This document shows positions 12,904-25,524 of a DNA stretch of 64,000 nt, piece after piece. A program made the position numbers and the translations under genes. The notes beneath the pieces were generated by a model. The model worked only from the letters and a program-made list of their open reading frames with translations, ran no database searches and was not told the DNA's origin. Source of the stretch: Megamerina dolium (taxonomy: Eukaryota; Arthropoda; Insecta; Diptera; Megamerinidae); contig OY978528.1 in the NCBI GenBank assembly GCA_963854835.1, positions 56,316,761 to 56,380,760 of the forward strand. Reading direction: 5' to 3'. How positions within the stretch are numbered: the first letter of the stretch is position 1; every line of letters starts with the position of its first letter.

Positions 12904-13203
12904 TCATACTGAAATTAAGAAAAATTTGTATTTAGGGTGCTTTGGGGGTGTTTCGCAACTCATTGATTTTAAGTGGATCAGCCTGGCGAGGTCAGAGCAA
13001 TTCTTATTGAACTCCTCATACGTAATTTCATTGTCTATCATATTAATAGTACTACTATATGATAGTGCTTAGACTTGGTAGGCGTCCTCCTTGCGACAGC
13101 TAACGTACAGCTTCATCCTGGCATATTCTTCGTGGCGGCTAAATTAAATTTTTTTAGTTTGAGGTTGTGTTTTGGGTTTGGAACCCGCCGCATAAAAATT
13201 CCC
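12904..13203 (-). pseudogene. Coding-like relic of unknown origin
   Basis: A single minus-strand frame is readable across about 100 codons with only two stops. Its parts include GSKPKTQPQTKKI, RHEEYARMKLYVSCRKEDAY and ITYEEFNKNCSDLARLIHLK. The residue mix and codons (CTG, AAG, GAG, GCC, TAC) are unlike the surrounding AT-rich DNA, so this looks like former coding sequence. I do not recognise it. It could be a decayed gag or ORF1 segment of a transposon, or a processed gene fragment. An acceptor-like TTTAATTTAG precedes the RHEEY block, so a true short exon ending in VSCRKEDAYQV is a weaker alternative. Confidence 0.4.
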
Positions 13204-14684
13204 TCAATTTCAATTAGAGCTTCAGATTTCCCTTTCTATTGATGACTTGATGACGAATTAAGGACCACGATTTTCGAGTATGCATCCGGAATATCAGAAT
13301 CCTGTACTTGGAAAGTATGTATATTCAGATGGTTCATGTCGTATAAAAATAATTGGTTCAATAGTTGAAAATTATGCATGAACGGCGACATATGTTCAAA
13401 GGCCATTGGCTATATGGTGGCAACACTTCTTCAAGTTATTGAATGGCGATGATTACACCAATTCCATCAGTGGAGAATAATACCTCAATCAAGGATCAAG
13501 GTGTTGATTGTGAACAAATTTGATGAATATAACAATGTTGTGAGTATATAACGAACGTGTATGCGATACAAAAGGCTAAGGATTATATCGTGGAAATGAG
13601 AACAGTGACAGCCAATTCGCACCTCTAGCCTTAGACCATTCTGTGACGTCCTGCGAAATTGTTGCATTCTGTTAGTTCTCTAGACTATACTATCTCGGAA
13701 AATATACCCATCTAACGTTAGCGTGGGTTGCAGGGCAGGTAGGTATCTGAGGCCGAATAGATCGGCCTTGAGCCCGCTTTGCTATTTTCCTTTGAAGCCA
13801 TCAAGGCCACTGTGGTCTTCTTCAGACCAAATTGGTAGGCTGATCTGTTAAGCTGCCTAACAAAAGGACTGCAGACGCGAAACTGGTGTCAACCAACAAA
13901 ACGTTCCTATGGCTCAGACTGTAGAGAATTTCAAAAAAGACCTACTGTACCAAGTTCTCATCATACCTACACTCATATCTAACCCAGGACGCTTAAAATT
14001 TTAGATATAAACATTTTTGGATGTTGGACATTCTTGAATTGGCAACAAGTTCTGTTGTTTTATTGATTTGAATGAACTGAATACAAGTTCAGAAAAATAT
14101 GTGTTATGTATACGTTATGTATGTTAATTCTTATTTCAAAAAGAATCTTTCGACAGTGTTTTGGAAAGACCGTGTATATATTAAACGGTTCCGCATCGCA
14201 TAATTCTTATGGCATCACTTTTCATCAGCCTTGCACAAAGCACTTTAGAAGTTTATTTATCTTCTAGAGATTGTGAGATTGTTCATATTCCACTTCTTTT
14301 TTTCTTCTGTGTTGTACTGTATCTTTTTCTTAACATATAAACATGCTCGGATTAATATGTCCACATAGAGTTGTAATTGTAGACAGAAAGAGAATGAAAT
14401 CGCTTGATTTTATTGTTTTAAATTTATTGATGTTTATTTAAACATTTATACCTTAGCCATTTTTCAACCTAGGAACTTCTAACCAGTCTAAATTCATCCA
14501 GCATACATTTTTAATATGATTTGAATAAATCTAAAAAGATAAATTTGTATCTAAAACTCCTCTTATGATTCCAAGTCACATATTAAGCCGGACACAATAA
14601 TAATATGGCAGGGTCACGGATCTCAAAATAAATAAAAATGTTATTGTGTCTTTCCATTCTTCTTCTAGTTCTCTATAAAAACAT
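13204..14684. other. Mixed stretch with possible transposon debris
   Basis: Around 13460-13532 (+) a short frame reads WRIIPQSRIKVLIVNKFDEY and ends at GTGAGT, but it has an upstream stop and no confirmed partner exon. From 13730 to 13990 the base composition is richer in GC than its surroundings, again suggesting old mobile DNA, without a recognisable domain. The remainder is AT-rich and featureless. Confidence 0.3.
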
Positions 14685-14815
14685 TGGCCCGTAGTTATAG
14701 TCAAAGTTAGAATCATCTTCAAGTTGGAATCGATTTGTTTGACATATTTCCATACACAAATTCTGTCAACTTCTAACTTTAAGTTGATTCTAACTTTGAC
14801 TATAACTACGGGCCA
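14685..14815. mobile_element. 131-bp near-palindromic element (foldback MITE), copy 1
   Basis: A perfect 30-bp inverted repeat, 14686-14715 against 14785-14814, begins GGCCCGTAGTTATAGTCAAA. The arms are separated by 69 nt, and weaker complementarity continues inward. A diverged relative with the same ends lies at 52755-52878, so this is a dispersed family rather than a chance hairpin. There is no coding capacity, so any mobility would need enzymes supplied elsewhere. Confidence 0.6.
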
Positions 14816-15894
14816 CTGATTCATAATTTCATATAACTATTCGTCTGCGGTGATTTGCCTCTAAATAAGTGTTTTTTTTTCTTGACTTCTCTTCTTTCAG
14901 GCTGTATATGTTGGACTGCCTCTATACATTTGAACAACAAAAATAAATAATTTTTATTTTTTACTATTGGTTACTAAGATACTCTCAGTGTACCAAGTAA
15001 ATATTGACATATTAACAAATAAAAGGCAAAAGCTAGTGCTTTCAGTAAACATCTGACTTATATAGGTGGAAACGTTAATTTCGGCACCACTTTGTAGTTT
15101 ACGATACATTTTAGATAAATTGTACGGTTTGAAATGCAACTCTGTTGGACACGCTTTTGTTCTGTAATTCGTTAAATTATAAATTAATTTACTTAATTAA
15201 TATTAAGGATAATTACTTTCATTTTTCTCAAAAAGCCCAATCATTGGTTTGTATATTTGCCCTTTCTGCTAATTTTCGGTATTTTTATTTTATTCGTGTT
15301 AAAAATAATCAGCTGATTGATTTACGGCCTTTACACGATGACTTGTTTGGTGCGTTCATACAACAATGCGTGTAAATCATATAAAATTTTACGGTTTATA
15401 TGGTTATACGATTGCACGAATCGCACTAATATACATACTGTCCTAAATTCAGAAAACAAATAAAATAACGAGTATATTCTCATTCAAAAATTCAAATTTA
15501 CTTTGTTCTTCCTTTTAAAATTTATCTTGGCATAACTACGCTTTTGGTGAACTCATTCATTGGTCACTCCATTTTAAATGAAACCTTTTGTTTTTCAATT
15601 CGATTGTAGTGATATTATCAGAAAATCGGCTTATGTCTGCTTTTAACTATGATTGAGGTAGCACTTGTGTGTGGGGTTCTGCTGAATATACCTGAATACA
15701 AGCACAATATTTTATTAAATTTATAATTTATGGTTTTTACTTACATAAAGTGATATTTAGGATATTAATATTTTCTTTATGGTTTGTTGACTGGGTAATT
15801 ATTAAAATACTTTAAACATTTGAAAAATATTGTATAAGAATGTGGATATTTTTAAAATGTGCTTTGCAGATGAAATCTGATAAGAAAATATATA
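14816..15894. other. Stretch without a supported gene
   Basis: AT-rich DNA with short frames only; none has a motif or convincing splice sites. Confidence 0.4.
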
Positions 15895-16321
15895 CAGTGA
15901 AACCTCTACTTGGGGACAATTCCAATAAGCGGACACGTCTCATAACCGGATAAAAGTTCGGGAACCAAGTTTTACGTGGCGTTTTTAGAACAAATGCCGA
16001 ACATATTAGAACAATAACCGAACGCGAACACTTTTTTTTATTATTTTTGTGTTTTCATCACGTCTCGTAAGCGGACGCGGACCTGTCCGTAATGGACAAA
16101 CAAAATATATTACTGAACGAAAATGTAAAGAAAACAATAAAAACCTCTCATAAGCGAACGCGATTCTCTTATCCGCGGACACCGAAGATCAATAATTGAA
16201 ATAAAATTAGCATAACTAAACAGAATAGCCGAAATCAACGTCAACTTGGAGCGAGATCTATGTGTAACAATTTGTAGCTTTTAGCGTGAAAAGAATGCAA
16301 ATTATTTTATATCATGTTAGA

Positions 16322-16728
16322 ATGAACATGCCACAGAAAAAGAAAATAATTTCGATTAAAGCAAAAATGGAAAAATTAAATGCGATGGATAAAGAAAATT
16401 TATCTGTTCGTGCTCTAGGAAGAGGTTAGTGCTTTAGAACAGTATTTTTAATCATATTTTCTCAACAGGATTTTTTTTGTTTTGATTGTAAAGATTTGAT
16501 TTTGAAAAACCCCACGCTGCTTCTATTGTGAAACAAAAGGGAGATATTAAAGAGATATGGTTGAGCGATGATAACGTTAAAAAAAGAAAGTTTCTTAAGT
16601 GTGGATGGCTTAAAAATAGACAATTTAGTTTTGAGTGCCAAGCTAGAAGCCAAAAAATACCAATATCGGGTCCTATTATAAAAGAAAAAGCAAATGAAAT
16701 CGTCATAACGACGTTCAAAAGCGTATAA
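16322..16728 (+). pseudogene. Broken pogo/Tigger transposase, N-terminal DNA-binding part
   Basis: The first frame from ATG 16322 reads MPQKKKIISIKAKMEKLNAM and ends at a stop near 16426. In a second frame (16528-16728) the protein continues with KRKFLKCGWLKN and then ARSQKIPISGPIIKEKANEI. The block ARSKNIPISGP-IKEKA is the hallmark of the second helix-turn-helix of CENP-B and pogo-type transposases. Frames are interrupted by shifts and stops. The catalytic DDE domain is missing, although a tail-like piece (ending EALQQLW, then SDDNLESCF) is readable near 16880-16960. The protein is not functional. Confidence 0.7.
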
Positions 16729-17440
16729 ATTATTTTGTTAATCGACGAAGTTGCTAGTACAGAAGACAATAATATTGTTGTTGTCATTGACGAAATTAAT
16801 ATTGACGAATAACTGACGGAGAAATCGAGGACTTAAATCAAGTATGTGTTCATGATGAATACTAAATTAAATCTTATCCTGAGGCATTACAACAACTTTG
16901 GCCGTATTAAAAACTTTGTTAGTGACGACAATCTTGAAAGCTGTTTTATAAAATAAAAACAGGCAAAATTATGACAAACTACGTTGGGCCAATTTTCGAT
17001 TGTAGTTGAAATATTTATTAACGTTCTATTAAATTCAATAGGTTAGGATATTCAGGATAAATGTTAGAATTTATTTTCTGTCATTTTTTCTGCAGAAAAT
17101 ATCACGAATTATAATTAAAAGTAAATATTGAGCTATTTCGACGAAATTTGGCATAAGTAACCTATGATCCAAGGGTACGGAGGGGATTGATATTGGTCAT
17201 GATCGGTTAATAGCCACGCCCACACCAAGCATTCAAAACGACTAACCTCGGAATTATCAAAATCTTTAAATTGCTATAACTCACTTAATATAACGTCTGG
17301 GACAACAATATTTGGCACATAGAGTTATATTATACTACTACATAACCTTGTCAAAAATGCCACTCCTACTTTTAATAGTAGCTCCCATACAAAGTGTCTG
17401 TACTTCTTTTTAAATTGAAACAGCTGTAACTTCTGCAATC

Positions 17441-17824
17441 TTCTGGCTAGAATAACTATAATTGACGCTTAGACTAATATGGTAGTCGGAAATAATCTGG
17501 CAAAAAATCAGAGTATCACGCCCACTTCTTATTGGGGCTCGCATACAAAGTTGTGGAAATTAAAAGAAAATATTAACCGCCATAACTTACAAACTATTCA
17601 GCGTAGAAGAACGAGATTTAACTTCTGTCATCTTCTGGCTAGAATAATTATAATTGACGCTTAGATTAATATGGTAGTCGGAAATAATTTGGCAAAAAAT
17701 CAGTGTTCCACGCCCGCTTCATAACGGGGCTACCATTCAAAGTTGCGAAAATTAAAAAAAATTTAAGCCGCTATAACTTACGAACTATTCAGCGTAGGAC
17801 AACCAAATTTAAGGTGTGAATTAA
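17441..17824. repeat. Tandem repeat, about 192-bp period, nested in the pogo-like element
   Basis: TTCTGGCTAGAATAA followed by TATAATTGACGCTTAGA starts at 17441 and again at 17633, and continues with TGGTAGTCGGAAATAAT. The separation is 192 nt. Weaker related units lie on either side, marked by CACGCCCACTT and AGCTCCCATAC words (about 17170-18060). The array ends near CCTACATATGTAGGGTATAA (about 18150). It interrupts the transposon, so it is younger than that insertion or was carried in by a later element. Confidence 0.65.
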
Positions 17825-18892
17825 TACTGCAAAATTAATTAGATTTACAAGAAAGAGGTAAGCCACGCCCACTTTTTATATAGCTCCCATACTAAGCCTC
17901 GGAATTATCTAAAAAATCTCCTTTATGTTATCCCTTTTAAAACCCCCATAACTTACAAAGTACTTCGTCAAAGTCAACCATATTTCGGGTGTAGATTAGT
18001 ATTATATGCAAAAATTGTTTCTCAAAAAACTGACGAGCCACGCCTACTTTTTAATAATTCGTTTAATAATTCTTCTTAATTCGTAGCTCCTATGCAAAGT
18101 AGTGGAAATAAATGAAAAAGATGGAATTCGAGCAAACTTTTTATAGATATACCTACATATGTAGGGTATAATTTGGTCGGCCCTAGCCGACTGTTAGGTC
18201 ATTTTTTTTTTAAATAAATAGAAAAATTAGAACAGTATTATACATATACAAATGTATCCGTTGTAACTATTTCATTTACAAAAAACATGAAATACAATAC
18301 ATTGACTTATTGAAATACAATAAAAATGTGGGTTAATAAATTTTAATTTCAGTTTTGTTCTTCAATCCACATAAGCGGACATCCCTAATAAGCGGATGAA
18401 AATTGTGGAAGCGTGAGTGATCGGCTGTGGGAGGTTTCACTGTGTATTGAATATATACATTTTTAAATATATAAATTAAAATAATTTATTGATATAGTTT
18501 AAAGAATTTTTAAATGTATAAATTTGACAATTTTTAAATATGAAAAATAAAGTAAATTTATAGATATTCATTCTCTGAGCATACATTAATTATGCAATGT
18601 TTCTGAGAGTAATACTCGCATAATTAAGTATGGGTAAGGATTTAGTTCTGTTTTTGAAAAGTATATGCCAATTTTTATTCAAAGTTGAAGAAAAATTTTA
18701 CATTTTCGCAAGAAAATAAATTACCTTCAAGTTAATAAAATTAAACCGTCGTTTTTTTCATCTTGCATATAAATAGAGAGTAATTCATATATTGCACATA
18801 TGTAGTATCTTTCTACCAGAACTTACCAACAGAGATACAGAGAGTAGCGGAATAAATTAGTTTAGTCAAAACATGTATCCAACTTAGATTTA

Positions 18893-19138
18893 ATATCAGC
18901 TTTTTGACATACAAGTATGTCTGTATAAAAAACTAGTCAAGACAGTCGATACAATTTTTTGTGAGTGTAATTGAAATTTATTACTATGAAAATACAACAC
19001 TAAAATGAAGTTGTAATATCAGCTTTTTGACATATTTTGGTATAAAAAACTAGCCAAGAAAGTCGATACAATTTTTTTTAGTGTAATCGAAATTTATTAC
19101 TATGAAAGTACGACACAAATTTGAAGTTGTAACTTTTT
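18893..19138. repeat. Direct duplication, 123-bp unit
   Basis: ATATCAGCTTTTTGACATA starts at 18893 and again at 19016. The following sequence (AAAACTAG-CAAGA-AGTCGATACAATTTTTT, then GAAATTTATTACTATGAAA) is shared with few changes. Two copies sit head to tail. Confidence 0.75.
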
Positions 19139-19485
19139 ACAATGAACAAGCATCCTGTTAATTTAGCACATTCAAAATAAATTTAATTTTATAGAATTTT
19201 TTTATAAAAATATGAATTTGTTTTTCCGTAACCTAAACTAGTAATAATAGCACTCTCTGAAATATGTACTATGTTCATTTGACCGAGAGCAATAATTTCT
19301 GTTTGAAGTTGTAACCTTATTTTTACAATGAACAAGCGCCTTTTCAATTTAGTACATTCAAAATAAATTTAATTTTATAGAATTTTTTTATAAAATTATA
19401 AATTTATTTTTCCGTAACCTAAACTAATAATAATACCACTCTCTGAAATATGTACTATGTTCATTTGACCGAGAGCAATAATCTG
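19121..19485. repeat. Direct duplication, 182-bp unit
   Basis: TTGAAGTTGTAAC starts at 19121 and again at 19303. Both copies continue through CATTCAAAATAAATTTAATT, CCGTAACCTAAACTA and ATGTTCATTTGACCGAGAGC. It abuts and slightly overlaps the 123-bp duplication, so two different units were doubled side by side. Confidence 0.8.
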
Positions 19486-22400
19486 TTGACACAGAATTTC
19501 GAATTGCATGGTGTTTTTCGATTAACGAAAATTCATAGAATATCATATTTTATAGGGCGCATGCGTAATATTTTGGTAAACCGGAGAGAGTATGAAAATA
19601 ATGCATGCATTTTCAATGATATGCTCCAAACATTAAAAGGCGGAGTTAAGTACTTTGGCAACACATGAAATGCTCCAATGAAAAAATCAAAATGGAGGCA
19701 AAATAAATACGGGTGAAATGTAACTACTTCAGCGTGAAAGGAAATTGATTGGGGCGGTTATGTGCAATATGTAAGCATATTATCGAATTTTACTAACAAA
19801 GGATCAAGAGAAATCTGGTAGATGGAATATAGCAATATACTACATGATAATGTGCATATTCGAAAAAGGCGTTCTTCTTGGGGAGGTGGTATGAGGTTAT
19901 ACTAACTAAGAGGGAGAGGGAGAGAGAGAGAGAGAGAGAAAAAGAGGTGGATGGACATATGAATGAGCATTTTGGACATAAATATGTATGCACATTTATT
20001 AATTTGTGTGTATGTGCAAACACACATACATATATGTATGTGTGTTTGTGTGTATGTGCAATTTGATATCGCTTGCAGGCAACATACGTGTGTATTCGTA
20101 ACAACATGTGTGATGTGTGGCAATCCGTATGGACGATCTCTTTGGCGTGCACATATGTACACAAAAGCACATACGATGCCACGTAAATAAACAGACTGAA
20201 TTTGTATACCATTTACCATTTGCCATGTTGTGAAGTTGTTGGTAGCGTGCTGTTTGTTCTGGTAGCTGTTGTTGTATTATTATTATTATTATTGTTATTG
20301 CTATTGTTGTGCTATGCCAGTGCTATACTTATAACACAAGCGTTCGTTTTTCTTATTATATAGGTACCTACATATATTTTTTTGAAGGAGTAAAGAAAGT
20401 ACGAGCATACATGTAGGTAGTCAAATGGCGTAAGACTTCTGTGGTAACAATATTTTCGCGTGCCACTTCATGTGTTGTGTGGTTGCCTTGGTTAGTTATT
20501 TAGATAGTACGAGTAGATACATATGTGTGTACATGTATGAAGATATGAAGTAGAAACACAAGAAAATGCCAATGTTTTTGTCATCACAAGCAGCTGGTAG
20601 GGATTTTTTTTGCTATCCACATATATACATTTGTATGTGTGATGTACTTACATAAGTATACACAAAATATTCATATGTTCTATGATGAATGATGTTGATG
20701 ATGATGATGATGCTGATGGTTGTGATAGTGATATAATAATAATTTAGCTGTTACAGAACATACTATACAAGTATTAGAGAAGAGTGTTATATGGAAGTGG
20801 AAGAGTAATATTATTTTTTTGTAACATTTTATTTACTTAAACCATCAAACCATCAACTAATATTGATTTTTCTTCGCTTACGACTATAGTGGCTACGCCT
20901 TCCAATTATGTACTTTGATTGCTGGACATTTGAATTACTTATTCCGTTTTAGCCTGCGGATTTATTTTGGCTTTTTTACATACATGATTTATGTCATGTT
21001 TTGCTTGATTGATCGATTGCTTAGTTATGATGATGAGCATGTACGTGTAAAAGTTTGAATTGTTCATAGAGATTCCGCATATCATTCACCCTGGATATGA
21101 GAACCTGTCGTTTGTGTTACATCCAAGCAGTAAATATTACAAATATTCCCTTTGTTTGCCATAAGCATTTATTGTAAGTAGTTTGGTGTAAATATATTCA
21201 TGATTTATTTTTGATTGATGATGTGATTTTCTTTTATAAATAAATATTTCTACTATTTATTGTTACAGAGTTTTCAATTAAAGTGTGCTGCGTTTAATTG
21301 TAGTAACAAATTTGAAGTTGGGTTTGATTTTGAACATTTAATATCCTTTTACTGTTGGTATCGTAATTTACTTGTTAGTGAGCTGGGTCGGTATTTTGTT
21401 TCTATGTTTGGGGAGCTCAACTAATGACATCTTTTAAAGCAAAGGCTTTAAAAAGAGCTTTGATAAAAAGCTGAGAAAATATTTATATTAGTAGAGATAT
21501 GTCGTTCGAATTCAGATAACATAAATAGGTTCATTCTCAAATATAACAACAACAAAAAATACTCGAGGTGAAATTAAGCAACAGATCTCTAGAGCCTATA
21601 GTGAAAATTACAAAATGTCTTAGTGTTTCCTTGTATGACTTGGTAATTTAAGAAAATGAGTTCCTTGTAAGAAAATGGTTTCAACATTATTTTACTTTGC
21701 TTATATGCAAATAGAACAAATAAAAATACTAAGCTGGTGCTGTAAAATACCTCAAGAATACACAGAGCTTTGTCAAGTAAATTGACAATATTAACGCCAT
21801 TTCCAATCTCAGTGTTTGAAAGTATACCAGCAAAGCAGCAGGATTTAGTGATGATGCGAATTGAAGAATTGAAAAATTACGCTAGCAATTAGAACAATAT
21901 TCGGTTGGAAAACACTTGAGAGTGCAATTCTAATTAAAATCTGAAGACATTAAACAAATGAAAATGGAGAAAGGAAATATATGTTCAAAAAATTCTATGC
22001 TTCAATGAAATGTAAACATTATCTGTCTTATTCATAACAAAACCTTAAAATAGGTTTAAGCACAACGTTTTTTAAAAATCATTATACATAAAAGCACAGC
22101 CGATAACAGTTATTTAAATATAGATTTGTAAACCTAAAATAGCGTTTATGAATAAAGTTGCACAACGTTGCGTTTGTAAAACTTTTGTAAACTTATTTTA
22201 AAACATTATGAATAAGTCGGAAAAAAAAATACTTTAATTTTTACTCATTTTATTAATTAAAAATATTTGGTTATCAACATAAAAATAAGCATTGAAATCT
22301 GATATATGTATATACATGCGTAATACCAACCGAATAGAGTACTACTTTATTTTACACCTCTGATCGCTCTCAATCAGTGGTCATAGCATAATTTATGATA

Positions 22401-25000
22401 TTTGGTACTTGATATTCTGACACTACCATAAAATAGTACTCTAGAATAGCAAGGTATTGAACGCCGGTGGTACATATTAGCACCTAGGTTGTGCATGCTC
22501 TTGTTGAAAATACTGCATATTGGGACTATTGTGCGGTGTATGAATTAATGTGGAATAATTACGCAATATCTTAAATCGAATAAAGAATAAAAATTTAAAT
22601 TTTAAATCTAAATTCATTTTATTTGAAAATATTTCAATTTCTTTTGCAACAACAAAAAGGCAAAATGTACTATGCACAAGTTATTCGATATATACTTTAA
22701 TAAATCGTCATATCAAACCAAAAAAGTCATAAGATAGATTCGACAAATTTTACAGGAGAAGAAAAAAAAAATAATAATTTTTACAAAAAATTGTCAGGAT
22801 TTTTTTTAATAAAAAAAGTCGTTTTAATTGTAAGAGTGTACAATTTTACAGGAACATGATATTTTGATAATCAATCAAAAAGTCGATTTTGAATTTTCTG
22901 TAACTTACTTCTTTTTTGATTTCATATGGCGACATATGTTTAAATATTCTTAAATTTCTACATCTGCCCTCAATACTATGGCACTCTTTCCTTTGCCTCG
23001 CTACGCTATGGCTTCAAATATCGCAAAAACTGTTGCATCAATATTGAGACAATTCAATTTCGATATTATTGCAAAAGATTTTGCATTAATGTCGAACATC
23101 TAAATCCATACAATCTTTGTTCGATGTTATTTCAATTTTAAGCTGAGCTTAGAACTTTTAAGAAAAGGCAAATTTCTATACACAATTTTCTAAAGTAATG
23201 CACAATAAATGCATAAGAAATTACTTCGAATTCGTTTCCAGTTCAATTTAAGAAAGTACTAGATTTTATTCTGATATGTAAAGACTGCAAATGCAAGCTT
23301 TGGCATTTCAAGCAACCTCACCTTTTCTGTCAGAAACAAATACAAATTTATTATGTCTGCAAGGAGTACTTTTTCGTGCTTTTTTTGCTTATGAAGCAAT
23401 GAGATTACTTTCTTGAGCCTTTACTTCAGGATGGGACACTCGGTTCGAATTTGCAATAATGTCGAAAAAGTGACAATATAATTTTTTGAACATTATTGCA
23501 AGTATTTTTCGAAATTCATTGATAAGATTTTAATTCAGACCCTATTGTATGAATTAATTTGAAATATTAAGGTATGGTATTGCATGAGAGCGCTTCGATT
23601 CGTTGCTGATTCATAAGTATTTAGTATTTCAATTACAACTTAAGAAAATGATTTAAGAAGCAATGGCGCACTTCTCTTTTCGTTGAATCTGTAACAATAG
23701 CACCCTATTGCTTCGAAAACAATTCACGTTTTGGCTATTACTTAAATTGATATTACAACCAGGTAATAAAATACGCCACTAAAATGTTATCTTGTTTAGC
23801 AAAAAGAAATGTGAACTGATATCAGAAGTGAAATGAAATTTAAATGAAAAATACGTGCCGACATTTAGTTTCATGGTTTACGTGTTCCGTGAAGTGTGAG
23901 CAAAAAATAGAAACTTAAATATGGAAAACATTAAATTTTAAATAATTTCATATATTTCAGTAACTACAAAAAAAAACGACTAGTATGTTTAGCAGCATCC
24001 TCTTATGTTAGCAAATAAATAAATAAAAAAATCCACTTGACACCACTTCAAGCATAAATGATTTCAACAATATTTCGCGTAAATGATTTAAACACACAAA
24101 TGAAATCAAGCGTAGCACATAAAATATGAAAGGATAAATGTGACAAAAGGGGGAAAAAATTCAAGAGAAACATTCTAATTTTTTCCTTCTGCGCTTTCAT
24201 AAAGGGTTTGGCATATAAGCAGATTCAAAATATCGCTACACATATGACAATTTAAGGCGACAAATCATACATACTTGTATATATACAACATCGACGACTA
24301 TAAGAATAGTATTTATTAGTAATATGTTCAAACAAACATACATCCATGTATATAGATGTATTGTATTGTATGTAGTAACAGACGTTTCAGCAGCAGCAAC
24401 GTCTGCTTAGGATGACATTATTGTCGGTGCGTAACCAAAAAAATAGTCGTAAATATTCATGCGAAAATATAAATACATATTCTTAGCGTACTTATGGCGC
24501 TCGGAAATAACGCTGAAAGGAAGCCAGACCAGCTATTGGCCAATACCAGATCAACACCATAATCAGCAGTATGGTAGTATGTCAAGTCAGACAAAAACAG
24601 AAAAAAATTCGTTGTCATCGTTGTTATAGTTGTTGTTGTCGTCGTCATTGTGCACTTCTAAGAGCTGCGTATCCTTATGCCAAGGGGCGTCGAGTATCGT
24701 ACAAATTTGCATAATCAAAACATAAAAATTTGCATAATACTATTTTTATTATAATTATTATTATTATTATTATTTTATTTTTATTTCGATTATTTTTCGC
24801 ATTTCTTTCAAGTTTCATTTTGATCCGACTTTTTCTTTTTATTATTAAGTGCGGAAGAAACTTGTGTTGCTACCACTGTTCTTTTTTCTTCTTCTTCTTA
24901 TATTTACTTCGTTGATAACTTTTAATAAATATGACATTGGGTTATCTTACAGTTATTCTATTTACAAACAATACTTATACACTGTATAAATATTGGATGA
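19486..25000. other. Five-kilobase stretch with microsatellites, no supported gene
   Basis: Contains a GA run (19911-19945), TG-rich DNA (20010-20060), an ATT run (20276-20292), ATG runs (20695-20712) and ATT/TTA runs (24745-24775). Minus-strand frames of 60-139 aa at 19793-20226 are read-through of the GA/TG repeats. Near 22930-23520 copies of an 18-nt word recur (see findings). No gene-like frame with splice support was found. Confidence 0.4.
19911..19945. repeat. (GA)n microsatellite
   Basis: An almost uninterrupted AG/GA run with two GGG interruptions at its left end and an AAAA interruption at its right end. Confidence 0.95.
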
Positions 25001-25034
25001 TCCAACAATGGACTTTTTAAAGTCCATTGTTGGA
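25001..25034. other. Perfect 16-bp-stem hairpin
   Basis: TCCAACAATGGACTTT (25001-25016) and its exact reverse complement (25019-25034) are separated by only TT. It is isolated; no flanking duplication or gene end explains it. Confidence 0.8.
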
Positions 25035-25524
25035 AGTCACCAGACGCATTCCCAGACAACCAATTACATAAACGTTTATCAGTACTTCATCTTTCTATCG
25101 AAGATTTTACTTTCTTCTTTATCTGCGTACACCAACGACTTCAGGTTAGGTGAAGATCTCAATTGTATAAGCTCAGCCACTAACACATTTCAAATGTCTC
25201 TTGAAAGCTGCAAAATCTTTTCATTGGACGTGGAAGTTACTCAACAATTATGAGAAGCTTGAAGATTACCCTTTCCATTTAGATTTCCTAGAAAGGTGGT
25301 TGACGGAAATATTGGTGTTAAATCTGGTTTGTAGATAATCTTACTCCTCTACCCTTTAAGTTGTTGAAGACATTGTGAATCTTTCATTGTTAATAAACAA
25401 GATTGTCTTGAGGCATAAATTAGCGATGGGTATTACTCTGCCCGAAGCTTCACTCGCTGTAAATGAAAGAAGATATACAAACTTCATTGCACACAGAGAG
25501 CCTCTTAGGCTAGGTTAAGATATT

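Larger units (their letters stand above)
15895..18442. mobile_element. pogo/Tigger-like DNA transposon relic
   Basis: Both ends are CAGTGAAACCTC in inverted orientation (15895-15906 and 18431-18442). The left end is flanked by TA; the right flank has TG, one change away from the TA duplication that pogo elements make. TAAGCGGACAC-like words recur inside the left end (near 15923, 16069 and 16150) and the right end (near 18371 and 18390), which suggests subterminal binding sites. A broken CENP-B-like transposase start lies at 16322-16728. The element is about 2.5 kb long, but part of the interior (about 17100-18200) is an unrelated repeat-rich insertion. Confidence 0.75.

Noticed and set aside
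19793..20226. Overlapping minus-strand frames of 75-139 aa rich in His/Thr and Ser/Leu.
   Set aside because: They translate GA and TG/CA microsatellites in every frame, so they are repeat artefacts.
21097..21300. Start MRTCRLCYIQAV followed by GTAAGT and a good acceptor at 21268, resembling the first exon of a ZAD zinc-finger gene.
   Set aside because: Either acceptor leads to a stop after three or four codons, and no cysteine partners of a ZAD follow. Probably chance or a non-coding transcript.
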